A stretch of DNA of 64,000 nucleotides. Source: Sipunculus nudus. Its lineage: Eukaryota > Annelida > Sipuncula > Golfingiida > Sipunculidae. The translations under genes and the position numbers were made by a program. The notes under the pieces were generated by a model. It was not told the origin of the DNA, did not search any database, and was given only the letters and a program-made list of their open reading frames with translations. Below are positions 45,700-58,930 of the stretch, piece after piece. Every line of letters begins with the position of its first letter. Positions within the stretch are counted from its first letter, which is position 1. The stretch spans positions 7,314,001 through 7,378,000 of the forward strand of contig CM049310.1 in NCBI GenBank assembly GCA_026874595.1. Reading direction: 5' to 3'.

Positions 45700-47335
45700 A
45701 AATTATTCAAAAATTTAATTCAGTTGTAATCAAATGATTAAAATCAGAGTACATCAGGTCCAAATTAACTGATGTGAAAAGAACAATTCTAAAATTCAGG
45801 AACACATTCATGGGAATATTGTAATGCATTCTCCCTTGATTTTATACTATTTAGAAGTAAAGGCTTAGTACAATTTGACACACAACATTAAACACACAAC
45901 ATTCTTTAATGTCATAGGCCTACTTCCACACACTTATTAAAGGCTATACATGTTATTGTCTTTTTATAAGTTCGAGATTTCAGCCATGTCATACGTATAT
46001 TCATCGAGTAGATGCAGGTTTGTTCCTCATGCTAACAAAGCAGGAGTTCCATATGAGTCCGAGCATTCAGCCGAATGTCTATGTGGGAGAGTTATACTTT
46101 GTGCTGAAATTCGACACGAGTCTAAACTAACAGTCTTATGTAGTTTTACAAGGGGATCTATGTAAATTACCTCAAAACACCTGATAGATGCATGGTGTTT
46201 CCCTCATCTATAGGTCCCTATATATGATGTCACCAAAGTATACACTTACATTATACTATTTTTTTTATTGGGGTGGGGGTTCTTCTGACATATAGCCACG
46301 AATCTTTGCATAGACTCGTCATCTCTGTTCGATTTTTTTCAGAAGCCAGATCTGGTATAACTGAGAAAAAGTCTGATTGTTAATTGGATATTTTGAAATT
46401 TCAAAGATTCTAAAACATAACATTGATATATCTGACGCTCGATTCCAAATATGATAAATGGCAAAATTAAACAAGCGAATTCGTGGAACTAATGTTCCCT
46501 GCTTTAGGATCTTTCATGCTTGATAAGCAACCAAAATTATGACATGTGGAGAAATCTTGAGTGCACATGAAAACTTAAACAGATCCACTCTGACATGTGG
46601 AGACATCTACAGGCGAACATTGTTACAGGTGCTCTTTTTATTGTGTGACACCGGGCGTAATTCGTGTTGTGACACCCTCGCCGGGACGTTTGTTACATTC
46701 TCTGTTTAATCCGTACTGGTTGAACTCTCGTTGTCATGCTAGCTTGAAGCTTTCTCGCCTGGCCGAGGTCACGTGAACCCTAATATGTAGGGAGACACGC
46801 GCAGCTATGCAGAGAAGATTCCAGCGGACGCAGAAGCGTGTGTCAGTTTCTGGGACCTTATCCGACGAGTGCGGCAATCATAGATTTTCTTTTGGACCTC
46901 AGTTTACTTTCTGGATTGTTATTAGAGCTTTGTACTGGACTGTCATTCTCCGAGAGTATACATTTAAAAAACTTATCGTTGTGACGGTGGTGGTATCCAG
47001 GTACTATGCACTTTGTGTATTTTTCTGTGTGATTGTATTGATTTGTTGTTATACCGCTGTTTTACTGTATAATTCTATTGATTTAGTGTATTGTAATGTT
47101 ATAGGGATGTTTTAAGAATAAATTATGGTTAGTGATTTGTTAACAAAAAACCACTGACTTCTTTATTCATTCCCCCAGACATTTTCACGCTGCCTTGTGT
47201 TACAGAATCTGATTTGTTTATCTCCATTACAAAATTTGTGTTCATCACGCATACGTGATCTGTTTCCGTAACAACATAGAAAACTAAAACACATTGAGAA
47301 ATTGACCAAAAATTGATAAATGAGCTGGAGAGAAT
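45700..47335. other. Intergenic, no gene recognised
   Basis: A hydrophobic 102-codon frame at 46807-47115 resembles no family I know and is probably non-coding. Sequence at 46625-47210 begins TGTTACAGGTG and ends GTGTTACA, which weakly suggests a decayed solo LTR. Confidence 0.3.
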
Positions 47336-47337
47336 TA

Positions 47338-48616
47338 CAGTGGAACCCCGCCTTGCGACCACCCCACAATTACGACCACCCCACAATTACGACCATTTTG
47401 CTTGGTCCCGAATTTTTTAGTTTATTTATGTTTAAAAATGACTCAAAATTACGACCACCCCTGAATTCAGAATTACGACCAGATTTCCTGGCCCCAGCGC
47501 TAATGCGACCCCGCTAATGCGACCACCGCCGAGAAGTACTGAAACAACATTTGTCACGAGTCAATGGCTGCGTCTTGTCACAGGCGCCTTAACGAAAGAT
47601 TAAAGCGGGTAACAAGGTTTCTTAACCCGAGTGTTTATCTGGTCCCGCATACCTTCCCGACTCGGTGTCTTCGCTGAGACTCGTCGAGGTGTAGGTTATA
47701 GATCAAAGAGCGTAACCATCGGCCTGATTACTTAATGAGCCGGTCTGATGCTAATTGCCCCTCAGTGATCACCTGTATTACAGCTACCCTAAGTGTGGGG
47801 TTGCGGGCTTAATATTTCAACTCATCACATATTGTTCGATCCTCATTGGTAAAATGAACTAACTAGTTCATCCTAAATGTGTTCATACCTTACTGACATT
47901 GAGTATTGAGCAGTCAGTAAAATGTATAAATAAAGCTTGCATGGGGGGAAATCCCTTACATTAACTTGCCTTTTCTGATAGATCGTTGTCAGTTTATTTC
48001 TCTACTGGTTAAGTTTGCATTTAAATTGCTTGCTGTTATAGGCAACCATGCATGCCTCTGAAAGAGCTCTCCTTGGAGGATAAAGTGGCGTTAATCAAGG
48101 CAGCAACACCACGCGCAGTCAGCACCAAATGGCTCAGCGTTTAGCGTCGAGAAAACTCAAGTGCACGCAATATATACTCAAGCGGAAGGCTAAATATATG
48201 ACAGCCACGTATTTATGTTCAATATGCATTCACAAGGTTGTAATCGTATTACCTTAGTGTTATTATTTGTTAATAATCAGTCACTACGTATGTGTACCTG
48301 TATACGTATTACCTTAGTGTTATTATTTGTTAATCATAAGTCACTACGTATGTGTACATGTATATTAATTTTTATCATGAATAAATATGTTCAGCTACAC
48401 ACACACAAAAAATCATAATAAGGATGCTCCGCTAAGTAAAATATTTTGTTATAATTCACATTAAAGAGATGTAATTACTAATAGATAAACTCTGATACAC
48501 ATTAAATATCAGCGTGATATATGCGACCACGGTAAGAGTTTCACATATTCGACCACGACTAAATTACGACCACTTTGCTCAGTCCCCAGGGTGGTCGTAA
48601 TTGTGGGGTTCCACTG
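47338..48616. mobile_element. Second CAGTGGAAC-ended element, TA target duplication
   Basis: Inverted ends start CAGTGGAACCCC, and sub-terminal repeats of ACGACCACCCC / ATTACGACCA recur on both sides. TA flanks both ends (47336-47337 and 48617-48618). No transposase is visible. A ~60 bp tandem duplication lies at about 48246-48364 (units start CGTATTACCTTAGTG). The same CAGTRGAAC end type as 4743-5987 suggests one superfamily. Confidence 0.8.
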
Positions 48617-48906
48617 TATTTTTTTCAAATATACACTCTAAAACCATTCCAACCAAGATATGCATGAGAGCAATCACTGACCCAGATTTGAATAAAATTG
48701 GATAAAATGTAGGAAAGTTATCGCATGGAAACGAAAACCTGACGGACGGACGGACAGCTAGACAGACGGACAGCTAGACAAGATCTTCGAGGGACAGACA
48801 GGGTGATTACTAAAGGGGATCCACTTGTGATCAATAAACACACCAGGTTTTTGGACTCTAGATGGAATCACAGCTAAGAAACTGACATGATTGTTGTCAA
48901 CAAGTA

Positions 48907-50865
48907 AACAGGGCCTACAGGCCTAATGCAAACCTGTGCAATGGTTTATACACCAGGTATACTGGTGCAATGCTGGGCCATTACTTTTCAAGAAGCCCTA
49001 CATGTCTTGTATAAGACAAAGGTATTAGAGATGTAAACATATGCCGAATTTCAGGCTGATATCCCCTCCTGAGAAATAAGTAGGGACATACACTGTGCAA
49101 AATTATTGTAGGTGGTGCCACTAGTCTTGTGTACGATAAAGCTTTACAATATGTATAAATTTGCCCAATTTCAGGCTGATATATCAAATTCCCCTGGACA
49201 AATAAGCAGGCACATACACATGCATAGTCATTGTAGGTGGCGACACCTGTCTTGTGAACGAAAAAGCCATCAAAGAAACACAGACAGGTCAAAATATCAG
49301 GCCAATACTTCTCGAGTTTGATGCACTGGCCTGACCAGGCTTAGGTGAGAGAGGCAGTTGCCCCAAGTGAACTGTGACAAACTGCTGGCTCAAGCTACTG
49401 CACTGAGTGAACTCTTGACCTGCACCTGGCTAGACTGAGTGAACTTTTGACCTGTACCTGGCTGCACTGAGTGAACTCTTGTCCCGTTTAATAATCTGAC
49501 ACAGTTCGCAGTTTGCCAAAGCTATAAATAGATCCAGGCTGACCTTTGGCTCTAAATCTGATACAGTGGGCAGTCTGCCAAAGCTATAAATAGAATACAG
49601 CTACTGCACTGAGTGCAACTCTTGACCTATATCTGGCTGCACTGAGTGAACTCTTGACCTGTAGCCTAATCTGATACAGTTGCCAGTCTGCCAAAGCTAT
49701 AAATAGATCCAGGCTGACCTTTGGCCTATGTAAAATCTGAAATAGTTGGCAGTCTGCCAAGCTATTTAACCTGAAATCTAGTGGCATGATGTTATAAATG
49801 CTGATAAACTGGTACCAGGCTAGATGTAACTGCTTCACACAGCTAACATATATGGTAAAATGACAATTCAATCTCCATAATTCAGCCAAAAATCATTCAT
49901 GTGGAACCATAAAAGACAATTACTATAAGAATTATTGTAGGGATTATTCTTGTAAAATATTATATAAATTGGCTTCAGTAGCGTCAGTCGAAAAGGTTTA
50001 TCATTCATATAGGAAGATACAGACAACTGGCAAAGTTCAGCTTCCCGTAACTCAGCCAAAAAACACTGAACCAAAACCATTTGAACAAACTTGAATTATC
50101 AACATCTGAGGATAATTAATTTGTGAGATATTAAGAATTTGACCCAGTGATTTTTGAGAAGATCTTTGTAGCCACTGAGATAAAATGGGCTGTTATGGCA
50201 TATAATTAAATTCAGCTTCCCATGACTCAGCCAAAAGTCACTTAACAGAGACCATTTGAACAAACTTCAGAAAGCACTACTCTTGGATCATTTCTGTGCG
50301 ATATTAAAAAATTTGGCCATATGGTTTCAAAGAAGAAGTTCTTTTTAGCCCTCAGTATGATACAGGCACTGATGACCCCCGTACAAAAAGGCCGATGCAG
50401 GTGGCGCCACCAAAACCTCAATTTCAGATATGACCCATGTGACCAACATTTGCATAAAATTTGGTGATGATAGCTCCGGCCGTTTCTGAGATTGAAATTT
50501 TAGTATGCTTTTTTTGGAGATATGACCAAGATCAACCTTCTGTAACTCGGCCAAAAACCACCGAACTGGACCATTCGAACAAACTTGAGAGATATGGTAA
50601 AAGAGATTATTTCTTTTAAATATTGAACAATTTTGCTGGACCGTTTCCGAGGAGAAGATTTTATAAAATTTTTACCTTTTTCTCTAAAAAATCTAAGAAA
50701 ATGCAGTAAGCCAAAAAATAAGCAATGGCTAGTTTTTTCACATGGCTAATTTTTAAAATAAAATTTCGTGATGCTAGCGCCTGTCGTTTTCGAGATTGTA
50801 TGGGTTAAAGTACAGACGACGCACGACGCCACACCATCGCATTAGCTCACAGGTTCGCAAAAAAA
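48907..50865. repeat. Composite repeat block, copy 1
   Basis: It starts AACAGGGCCTACAGGCC and ends CTCACAGGTTCGCAAAA; GCGAACCTGTG-type sequence near both ends is inverted. Internal parts: two ~125 bp modules with GTAGGTGGYGMCAC (near 49111, 49237), a run of CACTGAGTGAACTCTTGACC repeats (49380-49680), and a long unique part ending in ACAGACGACGCACGACG. Paralogous to 56109-58930. No gene. Confidence 0.6.
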
Positions 50866-51212
50866 TAGATAAAATATACGTAAAAATAAAAACTACGGGT
50901 GGCGCCACCACTTTTTGGGAACTGACGAAACTAGTCATGGTCGATTTCCAAGGCAAGTTTCATAAAAATCCATGCATTAATTATCAAGACATTGGTTTTG
51001 TATCAATTTTTTATTATTCTGGGGGGTACTTACAAGCCCCACAGCTCGGAGGATATAGGTCATGGTGACATAATTTCAGATTTTATTGACCTCCCGGAAT
51101 GTTCACTTAGAAGTTTCTAAGACCATCAGTTACAATTTGTGCCCTGCTAACGGAAGACCGGACGGCCGGACCATTCCCATACCTCAGATGACTTACAGTC
51201 AGCTGAGCTAAA
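50866..51212 (+). repeat. ~338 bp repeat unit with hairpin end
   Basis: A single unit with GGGTGGCGCCACCAC at ~50896. It ends at a hairpin at 51182-51210 (CTCAGATGACTTACAGTCAG then CTGAG). It follows the composite block directly, as the three-unit array does at 58931. Confidence 0.6.
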
Positions 51213-52694
51213 CATGTAGGCGACGCCTCCAGTCTTGTGTATGGGAAGGCTATCTAAGACGTATAAACATTACAATTCCTGACGACTGCAATAAACCATT
51301 TCTGAGGTGTTATTTCCACCTAAAACAGATGAACTGATGGACGCCACAAAAGCTACTGCAGATGAACGAAGGTACAAGAAGTGTCATTTTTATACGAAAT
51401 AAAGCTAATCAGGATCTATTGGCACGCAGAATTCAGGCTGATACGTCAAGCTACTCCTGAGACGTGTGCATAGGTGTATTTTATTCCCCAAAACCATTGT
51501 AGGTGGTGCTACCATTCTTATGTAAGAGAAGGCAATATCAAAGTTGTATGGACATGCAAAATTTCAGGCCAAAACATCAAACCACTCCTGAGATACATCT
51601 GGTTTTCACACAAAATTTATGCACGGATGGACGCCATGAAAAACAAGAGATTGCAGGTGGCACCAACAATGTTGAATACGAGACAAAACCTAGCTATATT
51701 TGACATGCGAAAAGTCAGAGTCAATGAAAAAAGGGGACACCAGTTCATTAGGGACCTTAAAATCATGACAGGTTTCGGAAACTTTCATCCAGTGGTTCTT
51801 GGAAGTTGATCTTTTGACACGTACATCACTGAAAACAGAATCTGTGAACCCTTTATTTCATGTTATGGTAAACATGATAAATCATCTAAGTTACAAAGAA
51901 TGTTTTTTTCTTGAACTCGCAAAACAGATGAAAGTCTCCCCATGGCGATGCCCTATCATCCCCTAATTTTCAGGGAAAATGTGCACCACCTCAAAAGTTA
52001 TATCGTTCACAAAAATCATATTCTTACAGATTTTATGGTCAGCAGTGTTCCAAGCTCCTCGGAGGACCTAATTAAAGCAAGTGACGAATAACATTTTAGG
52101 GGAAATATGCAGTACTTAAAAAGTTATAGGGTTAACCAAACAAGGGACCCATGGGTCACGGCGCTCAGCTGAAGTTTGAAATTTTTGCAAATGCAAAATA
52201 TTCTATGTAAGGTTTTTCATATATACATGCATATGAGAAGCTACGAGGAAAGGGCCCTTCTACTTGGTTATAGTAAAGTTCTAAATATATGATTGCAAAA
52301 CTAATACTCTGACAAGACTGTCATGAAGAAAAACAGTAAAAGTTTTGAGATACTGTGATGCATATGAAAAATTTACAGATGGACAGGGAAATGGACAGAA
52401 TGGACTAATACCTTTATTTCACTTTCAAGGGTATAATGCATTTAAGTTTATATTTAAGCCTATTTTTTTAGCATATCAACTTTTTTCAATAACAGTTTTT
52501 ATCAGATTCAATTTTTTTTATTTACAAATTTTATACATTTGTAACAAAAAAATCTGAAAATATAAGTTAAAATATCAGAATTCTAAGTTGCAATCATTAT
52601 TTATCCAGAGTGTAGCTCATATCGGGTCATATTATGCATACACATATATTTTATTATTTTAAAATCACAAATGTTTAAACTGAATTTAAAAGAT
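51213..52694. repeat. Decayed modules of the GTGGCGCCAC type, then unassigned sequence
   Basis: Degenerate cores near 51217, 51501 and 51655 (GTAGGTGGTGCTACC, GCAGGTGGCACC). The rest (~51800-52690) is AT-rich and has no gene that I can see. Confidence 0.4.
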
Positions 52695-52880
52695 AACAAG
52701 TGACCCATGGGTCATGACGCTCAGCTGACTGGGAAGAGATCCGCAAAAGGAAATTTTATCATCAGAATGGTAGTATATACCCATTCAACTTGAGCATCAA
52801 ACAGATTAACCAACAGACCAAGATTGTGTCTGTATTTATATATCTCAAAAATAGAGGGAAAATGTGTAAACTTTAAAAAT

Positions 52881-53760
52881 AGAATACGGGTGGACGACAA
52901 GGGACTACGTGTATCCGCCAAAATCATAGTGGAACGGGTGAAGTGAGGCATGGATTGAGTGGCAAGGGGAAATAGAGTGAGGTATGTAGCATATAAGCAT
53001 GGTTTTTTGCAGCCTCAATGTTTATGTGGATTGTGCCACCTACCATGCACAGATCCAGAAAACAGAAAGTTGTATACATATGCGGAATTTTAGGCAGAAA
53101 TGTCAAACCACTACATGTATATGAGTGATTTTAGCCCACGGCAGACAAACAGACAGACGCTGTGAAAAAAATAGTTGCAGGTGGACCCTCCAGTTTTGTT
53201 TATGCTAAAGACCTATGTGAGATCTAAACACATGCACAATTTTGGCCCAATCGGTCAAATGGTTCCTGAGATATGAGCTTGGATGTCTGCAGCGTTAACT
53301 AGAATGTAGGTGGCGCCACCAGTCATAAAATCAAAAAAGCTGTCCAGGATGTATAAACCTGCAAAATTTTAGGCAGTCATGTCAAACCACTACAGAGAAA
53401 TGAGTGATTTTAGCCCACGGCAGACAAACAGACAGATGCTGTGCAAGAATGGTTGCAGATGGCCCCTCCAGTTTTGTATATGATAAAGACCTATATGTGG
53501 ATCAATACACATGCAAAATTTTGGCCCAATCGTTCAAACGGTTCCTGAGATATAAGCTTGGATGTCTCCAGCGTAAATTAGAATGTAGGTGGCGCCACCT
53601 GTCATAAAATCAAGAAAGCTATCCAGGATGTATAAAACTGCAAAATTTAGGCAGATATGTTAAACCACTGCCGAGATATGAGTGACATTATCCCACGGCA
53701 GTCAAACAGACGGACTCTGTGCAAAAATGGTTGCAGATGGCGCCACCAGTACGCATAAAA
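52881..53760 (-). mobile_element. Helentron/HINE-like element 4 (minus), 5' end missing
   Basis: Read on the minus strand, the 3' end at 52881 carries GGCGGATACACGTAGTCC, the hairpin and CCCGTATTCTA. Module cores lie near 53033, 53184, 53312, 53461, 53591 and 53740, spaced 151, 128, 149, 130 and 149. The GTATCCGCCAAAA 5' end is absent; ~338 bp repeats take over beyond 53760. About 190 bp beyond its 3' end matches sequence beyond element 5. Confidence 0.65.
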
Positions 53761-54360
53761 ATACCTAAAATCTTTACTCTTGACACACAGGGAGACCCAT
53801 GAAAAGTCTCCATGGAAACTTGAAATTAGGTCTCTGTTACCCATATTCTTTAAGCTGTATGGGTCCAAAATACCCCCCCCCCCCCCAGAATAATGGAAAA
53901 TTTGATACAAAAACTGCAGTATTTCAATAACTACAACACTGATGGTCATGATTTTCGGCATACATATTGATCATGAGCTGTTCCATCAGTTTCTGCAGAC
54001 TGGGTGTGCCACTTCTATTTTTTTTCAAATTTTTACGAATTTTTTTCTTTTTTTTGAGACCTTTAAAGATGTGGTTATCTGTCAACAGGGTACAAATCGC
54101 AACAACTGGACCTAGAATCTTCATTCTTGTCATGCAAGGAGGCCCATGAAAGGTGCCTGTGGAAACTTGAAATTAGGTCTCTGTTACCCATATCCTTCAA
54201 GCTATAGGACTCCGAAGTATCCCTCAAAATAATGGACAATTTGATACAAAAACTGAAGTATCTGAACAACTAATGCAGAGATCACCATGATTTTTTGCAT
54301 GGATATTGACAATTAAGTGTTTTTATTAGTTTCTGCAGACTGGTGGAGCCACCTGTATTT
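53761..54360 (-). repeat. Two ~338 bp repeat units, minus orientation
   Basis: Cores GGTGTGCCACTTC (~54012) and TGGTGGAGCCACCTG (~54350) are 338 bases apart. The units share strings such as GGAAACTTGAAATTAGGTCT. The family recurs in plus orientation at 55735-56108 and 58931-59940. Confidence 0.6.
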
Positions 54361-55533
54361 TTGTATCCGCCAAAACGAAGTTTTGCGGATACTATGTTTT
54401 TGACCGAGTTCCTCCACCGCGGCGGCGTTCGTTTCCAGAGAGCTCCTCGGAGACTAATGGACCGATTTTTCCCAAACTTACACCTATTATCGGGTCACAT
54501 GTGAACTGGTGCCTAACCAATTTGCGTTGACCTCTGACCTTTCCTCTCTATCCAGTGTCCATTTGTGGGTCTGTTTCCACTCATAAACCCTCATATCTCG
54601 GGAACCGTTTGACCGATCAGGAAATAAAATTGATACAAATGTAGCCCTTGGATTGCTTTATAACATACACAAAAAATGGTGGCGCCACCTGTAACCATGT
54701 TTGCACAGTGTCCATCTGTTCATCTGCCTTGGGTTAAAATCACTCATATCTCTGCAGTGAATTGACTAATTCACCTGAAATTCGTCATGCGTATACATCC
54801 AGGATAGCTTTCTTGATTTTATGACAGGTGGCGCCACCTACGTTCACGTTCACGCTGATGACATCCAAGCTTATATCTTGGGAACCGTTTGACCGATCAG
54901 GAAATAAAATTTATACAAATGTAGCCCTTTGATAGCTCTGTAACATACACAAAAAATGGTGGCGCCACCTGTAACAATGTTTGCACAGCGTCTGTCTGTT
55001 AGTCTGCCGTGGCCTAAAATCACTCATTTCTCTGTAATGGTTCGACATAACTGCCTAAAATTTTGCAGGTTTATACATCGTGGACAGCTTTCTTGATTTT
55101 ATGACAGGTGGCGCCACCTACATTCTAGTTAACGCTGCACACATCCAAGCTCATATCTCAGGAACCATTTGACCGATTGGGCCAAAATTGTGCATGTGTT
55201 TAGATCTCACATAGGTCTTTATCATACACAAAACTGGAGGGGTTACCTGCAAAGATTTTTGCACAGTGTTTGTCTGTTTGTCTGCCATGGGCAAAAATCG
55301 CTCATATACATGTAGTGGTTTGACTTTTCTGCCTAAAATTTTGCAGGTGTATACAACTTGGACAGCTTTCTGGATTTGTGGTAGGTGGCACAACCTACAT
55401 ACACATTTAGGCTGCAGACATCCATGCTAATATGCAACATACCTCACTCTATTTCCCCTTGCCACTCAATCCATGCCTCACTATCCGATTTTGGCAGATA
55501 CATGTAGTCACTTGTCGGTTACCCGTATTCTAG
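54361..55533 (+). mobile_element. Helentron/HINE-like element 5, complete
   Basis: It starts TTGTATCCGCCAAAAC with inverted half GTTTTGCGGATAC, followed by a GC-rich leader. It ends GGCAGATACATGTAGTCACT, a hairpin and CCCGTATTCTAG. Exact GGTGGCGCCACC cores at 54678, 54827, 54958 and 55107 give spacings of 149, 131 and 149; two decayed cores follow (~55235, ~55384). The modules alternate in sequence as well as length: one type continues TGTAACCATG, the other TACGTTCACG. Confidence 0.75.
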
Positions 55534-55715
55534 TTTTAAAAGTTTACACATTTTTCTCTATTTTTGAGATATATAAATACAGACTAAATCTTGGCCTGTT
55601 GGTTAATCTGTTTGATGCTTCAGTTGAATGGGTATATACTACCATTCTAATGATAAAATTTCCTTTTGCGAATCTCTTCCCAGTCAGCTGAGCGTCATGA
55701 CCTATGGGTCACTTG
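55534..55715 (+). repeat. 3' flank shared with element 4
   Basis: About 180 bp ending near CCCAGTCAGCTGAGCGTCAT. It matches 52695-52880 in inverted orientation. Either the mobile unit extends past the hairpin, or the region is a large inverted duplication. Confidence 0.55.
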
Positions 55716-55734
55716 TTTTATTTGTGCCCTGTTA

Positions 55735-56108
55735 ACAGATGTTCATATCTTTAAAGGTCTCAAAAATAGAGAAAAAAATCGTAAAAAAACAAATACAGGT
55801 GGTGCCACCAGTCTGCAGAAACTGATGAAACACTCCATGATCAATATCCATGCAAACAATTATGGTGATCTCTGCATTAGTTATTCAGATACTTCAGCTT
55901 TTGTATCAAATTTTCCTTTATTCTGAGCTGTACTTTGGAGTGCCATAGCTCAAAGGATATGAGTAACAGAGACCTAATTTCAGGTTTCCATGGAGACTTT
56001 TCATGGGTCTCCCTGTGTGTCACGAATGAAGATTCTAGGTCCAGTCGTTACGATTTTTACCCTGTTGACAGATAACTATATCCTTAAAGGTCTCAAAAAT
56101 ATAGAAAA
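55735..56108 (+). repeat. One ~338 bp repeat unit
   Basis: Core ACAGGTGGTGCCACCAGTCT at ~55796, then GCAGAAACTGATG. It continues through TTTCATGGGTCTCCCTGTGT into the composite block. Confidence 0.55.
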
Positions 56109-58930
56109 AAACAAGGCCTGCAGGCCTAATGCGAACCTGTGCAATGATATTACACCAGGTATAATGCTTCGATGCTGGTCCATTACTTTTCAAGAACATG
56201 TGTAACATGTATATGAACAATGCAAGTACTAAACACTTAGAACATGAAACAATTAAACAAACATCACTGCTGCAATTCTGGCACGGGTGCACACAACACA
56301 AAATCTAGAATATGGGTAGTCAACAAGCGACTATGTGTATCCGCCAAAATCAGATTAGGAAAGGTGAAGTGAGGCATGGATTTGAGTGGCAAGGGGAAAT
56401 AGACTGAGGTGTGATGCATGATAGCCTGGATGTCTGCAGCCCAAATGTGTATGTAGGTTGCGCCACCTACCACAAAATCCAGAAAGCTGTCCAAGATGTA
56501 TAAACATGCAAAACTTTAGGCAGATAATTCAAACCACTACTGAGATATGAGTGATTTTAGCCCACGGCAAAAAATTCTGCCCAGTGGTTATGGAGGAGTT
56601 CTCCGGAAACCTATGTGGCATGGTGGAAGCATTGGCGTCCGACTGAAAACATAATATCCGCAAAACTCTGTTTTGGCGGATACAATGATTGTAGCTGGCA
56701 CCACCAGTCTTATATATAACAAGGGGATATATACATATGCCCAATGTCAGACTGATATGTCAAACCCCTCCTGTGAAATAAGCAGGGACATACACAGTGC
56801 AAAAATTATTGTAGGTGGCGCCACGTCTTGTACACTATAAAGCTACCGGATATGTATAAACATACCCAATTTTAGGCTGATCTATCAAATTTCTCTGTAG
56901 AAATAAGCAGGCGCATACACTGCAAAGGCAATGTAGGTGGCACCACCTGTCTTGTAAATGAGAATACCATCAAAGACGCATAGACAGGCACAGTCCAATA
57001 CATCAAACTTCCCCAGAGTTTGATGCACTGGGCTGATAAGGCTTGGTTGAGTAAGGCAGTTGCCCCCAGAGTGACCTGTGACAAATGCTGCATCAAGCTA
57101 CTGCACTGAGTGAACTCTTGACCTGCACCTGGCTAGACTGAATGAACTTTTGACCTGTACCTGGCTGCACTGAGTGAACTCTTGACCTGTTGCATAATCT
57201 GACACAGTTGGCAGTCTGCCAAAGGTATAAATAGATTCAGGCTGAACTTTGCTGCCAAATATGATGCAGTGAGCAGTCTGCCAAAGCTATAAATAGAATG
57301 CAGCTACTGCACTGAGTGAACTCTTGATCTATACCTGGCTGCACTTCTTCCAATCCTGGCATGTGCCATAACTATATATAGAGCTGACATCATCTTGACT
57401 AATGGCCAACATCAAGGCACTGGGCAATCTGCCAAGTGCTGCCATCTGTACACAAAAGTGGTCCCTACTTGAAATAACTTTGAAATTTATTTTCCCAATA
57501 CAAAATGCTTTTCAGCTGACTTTTTTTAAAAAAAGAAATCAGGAATATATGTAAAATTATTACGGATGCATACTGAATGCAAAATTAAAATACAGATATA
57601 TATCATTGATGGCAAATTCTTGAATTAAGTTGAGTAGGGATACCAATAATTTATAATCCACGTACAGTTGTCTTTATATAGCCACAGAAAGCTTAATATC
57701 CATGATTGTAACATTGCCTGGTATGATGAATAACTAAAATCATTATCCTAAATTTTTTAAAAGCTTTTAAAAAAACTTTCTTGTCAATATTAACTAAATA
57801 TAACCTGAAATCTAAATGTCTAGTGGCATGATGTAATAGATGCTGATAAACTGGTGCCAGGCTAGATGTAACAGCATCACACAGCTAATAAATATGGTAA
57901 AATGACTCAATTCAATCTCCATAATTCAGCCAAAAATCATTCATGTGGAACCATTAATGACAATAATTATAAGAATTCTTGTAGGGATTATTCTTGAAAA
58001 ATATTTAACAAACTGGCTTCAGTGGCATCAGTCGAAAAACGTTTCGCAAGTTTATAACCCATATAGGAAGATACAGCAAACTGGCTAAGTTCAGCTTCCC
58101 GTAACTCAGCCAAAAAGCAATGAACCAAAACCATTTGAACAAACTTGAATTATCAACATCTGAGGATAATTAATGTGTGAGATTTAAGAATTTGGCCCAG
58201 TGGTTTTTGAGAAGAAGATCTTTGTAGCCACTTAGCTAAAATGGGCTGTTATGGCATACGACTAAATTCAGCTTTCCATAACTTAGCCAAAAGTCACTGA
58301 AAAGAGACCATTTGAACAAACTTCAGAAAGCACTACCCTAGGATCATTTCTGTGCGATATTAAACATTTTTGCCATACGGTTTCAGAGTAGAAGTTTTTT
58401 GTAGCCTTCAGTGTGATACAGGCACTAATAACCCCTTACAAAAAAGGCCGATGCAGGTGGCGCCATCAATACCTCAATTTCAGATATGACCTATGTGACC
58501 AACACTGGCATAAAATTTGGTGATGATAGATCAAGCCGTTTCTGAGATTTAAATTTTAATATGCTTTTTTGCACAGTTAACAAAGTTCAACCTCCTGTAA
58601 CTCGGCCAAACATCTCCAAACTGTAACCATTCGAACAAACTTGAGAAAGATTGTTCCAGGGATCAATTCTGTGAAATATTGGACAATTTGGCTGGACAGT
58701 TTCGGCGAAGAAGATTTTTAAAGCTTTTTCGCTATAAAATCTAAGAAAAAAAGTAACCAAAATCGGATATAGTTTTTTGGATGACTGATTATTTGCAAAA
58801 AATTTGGTGATGCTAGCTCCTGCCGTTTTTCAGACAGCTATGGTTAACGTACAGACGACGCACAACGCATGACGTACGACGCATGACGGACAACATCGCA
58901 CCATTGCATAAACTCACAGGCTCGCTAAAA
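56109..58930. repeat. Composite repeat block, copy 2, carrying element 6
   Basis: Begins ACAAGGCCTGCAGGCC and GCGAACCTGTGC, ends CTCACAGGCTCGCTAAAA. It parallels 48907-50865 in part order: GTAGGTGGCGCCAC modules, CACTGAGTGAACTCTTGACC repeats (~57090-57340), then the long part ending in ACAGACGACGCACAACG. It has an extra ~350 bp at about 57450-57800 and the inserted element at 56305-56685. Confidence 0.6.
56305..56685 (-). mobile_element. Helentron/HINE-like element 6, compact complete copy
   Basis: Only about 381 bp. On the minus strand it runs from TTGTATCCGCCAAAACAGAG with inverted half GTTTTGCGGATAT, through one GGTGGCGCAACC-type module, to GGCGGATACACATAGTCG, a hairpin, and CATATTCTAG. 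It is the shortest copy with both ends and so defines the minimal element. Confidence 0.72.

Noticed and set aside
46625-47210. Possible solo LTR or small hydrophobic gene
   Set aside because: End similarity is only a few bases, no target duplication is visible, and the hydrophobic frame comes from T-rich sequence.
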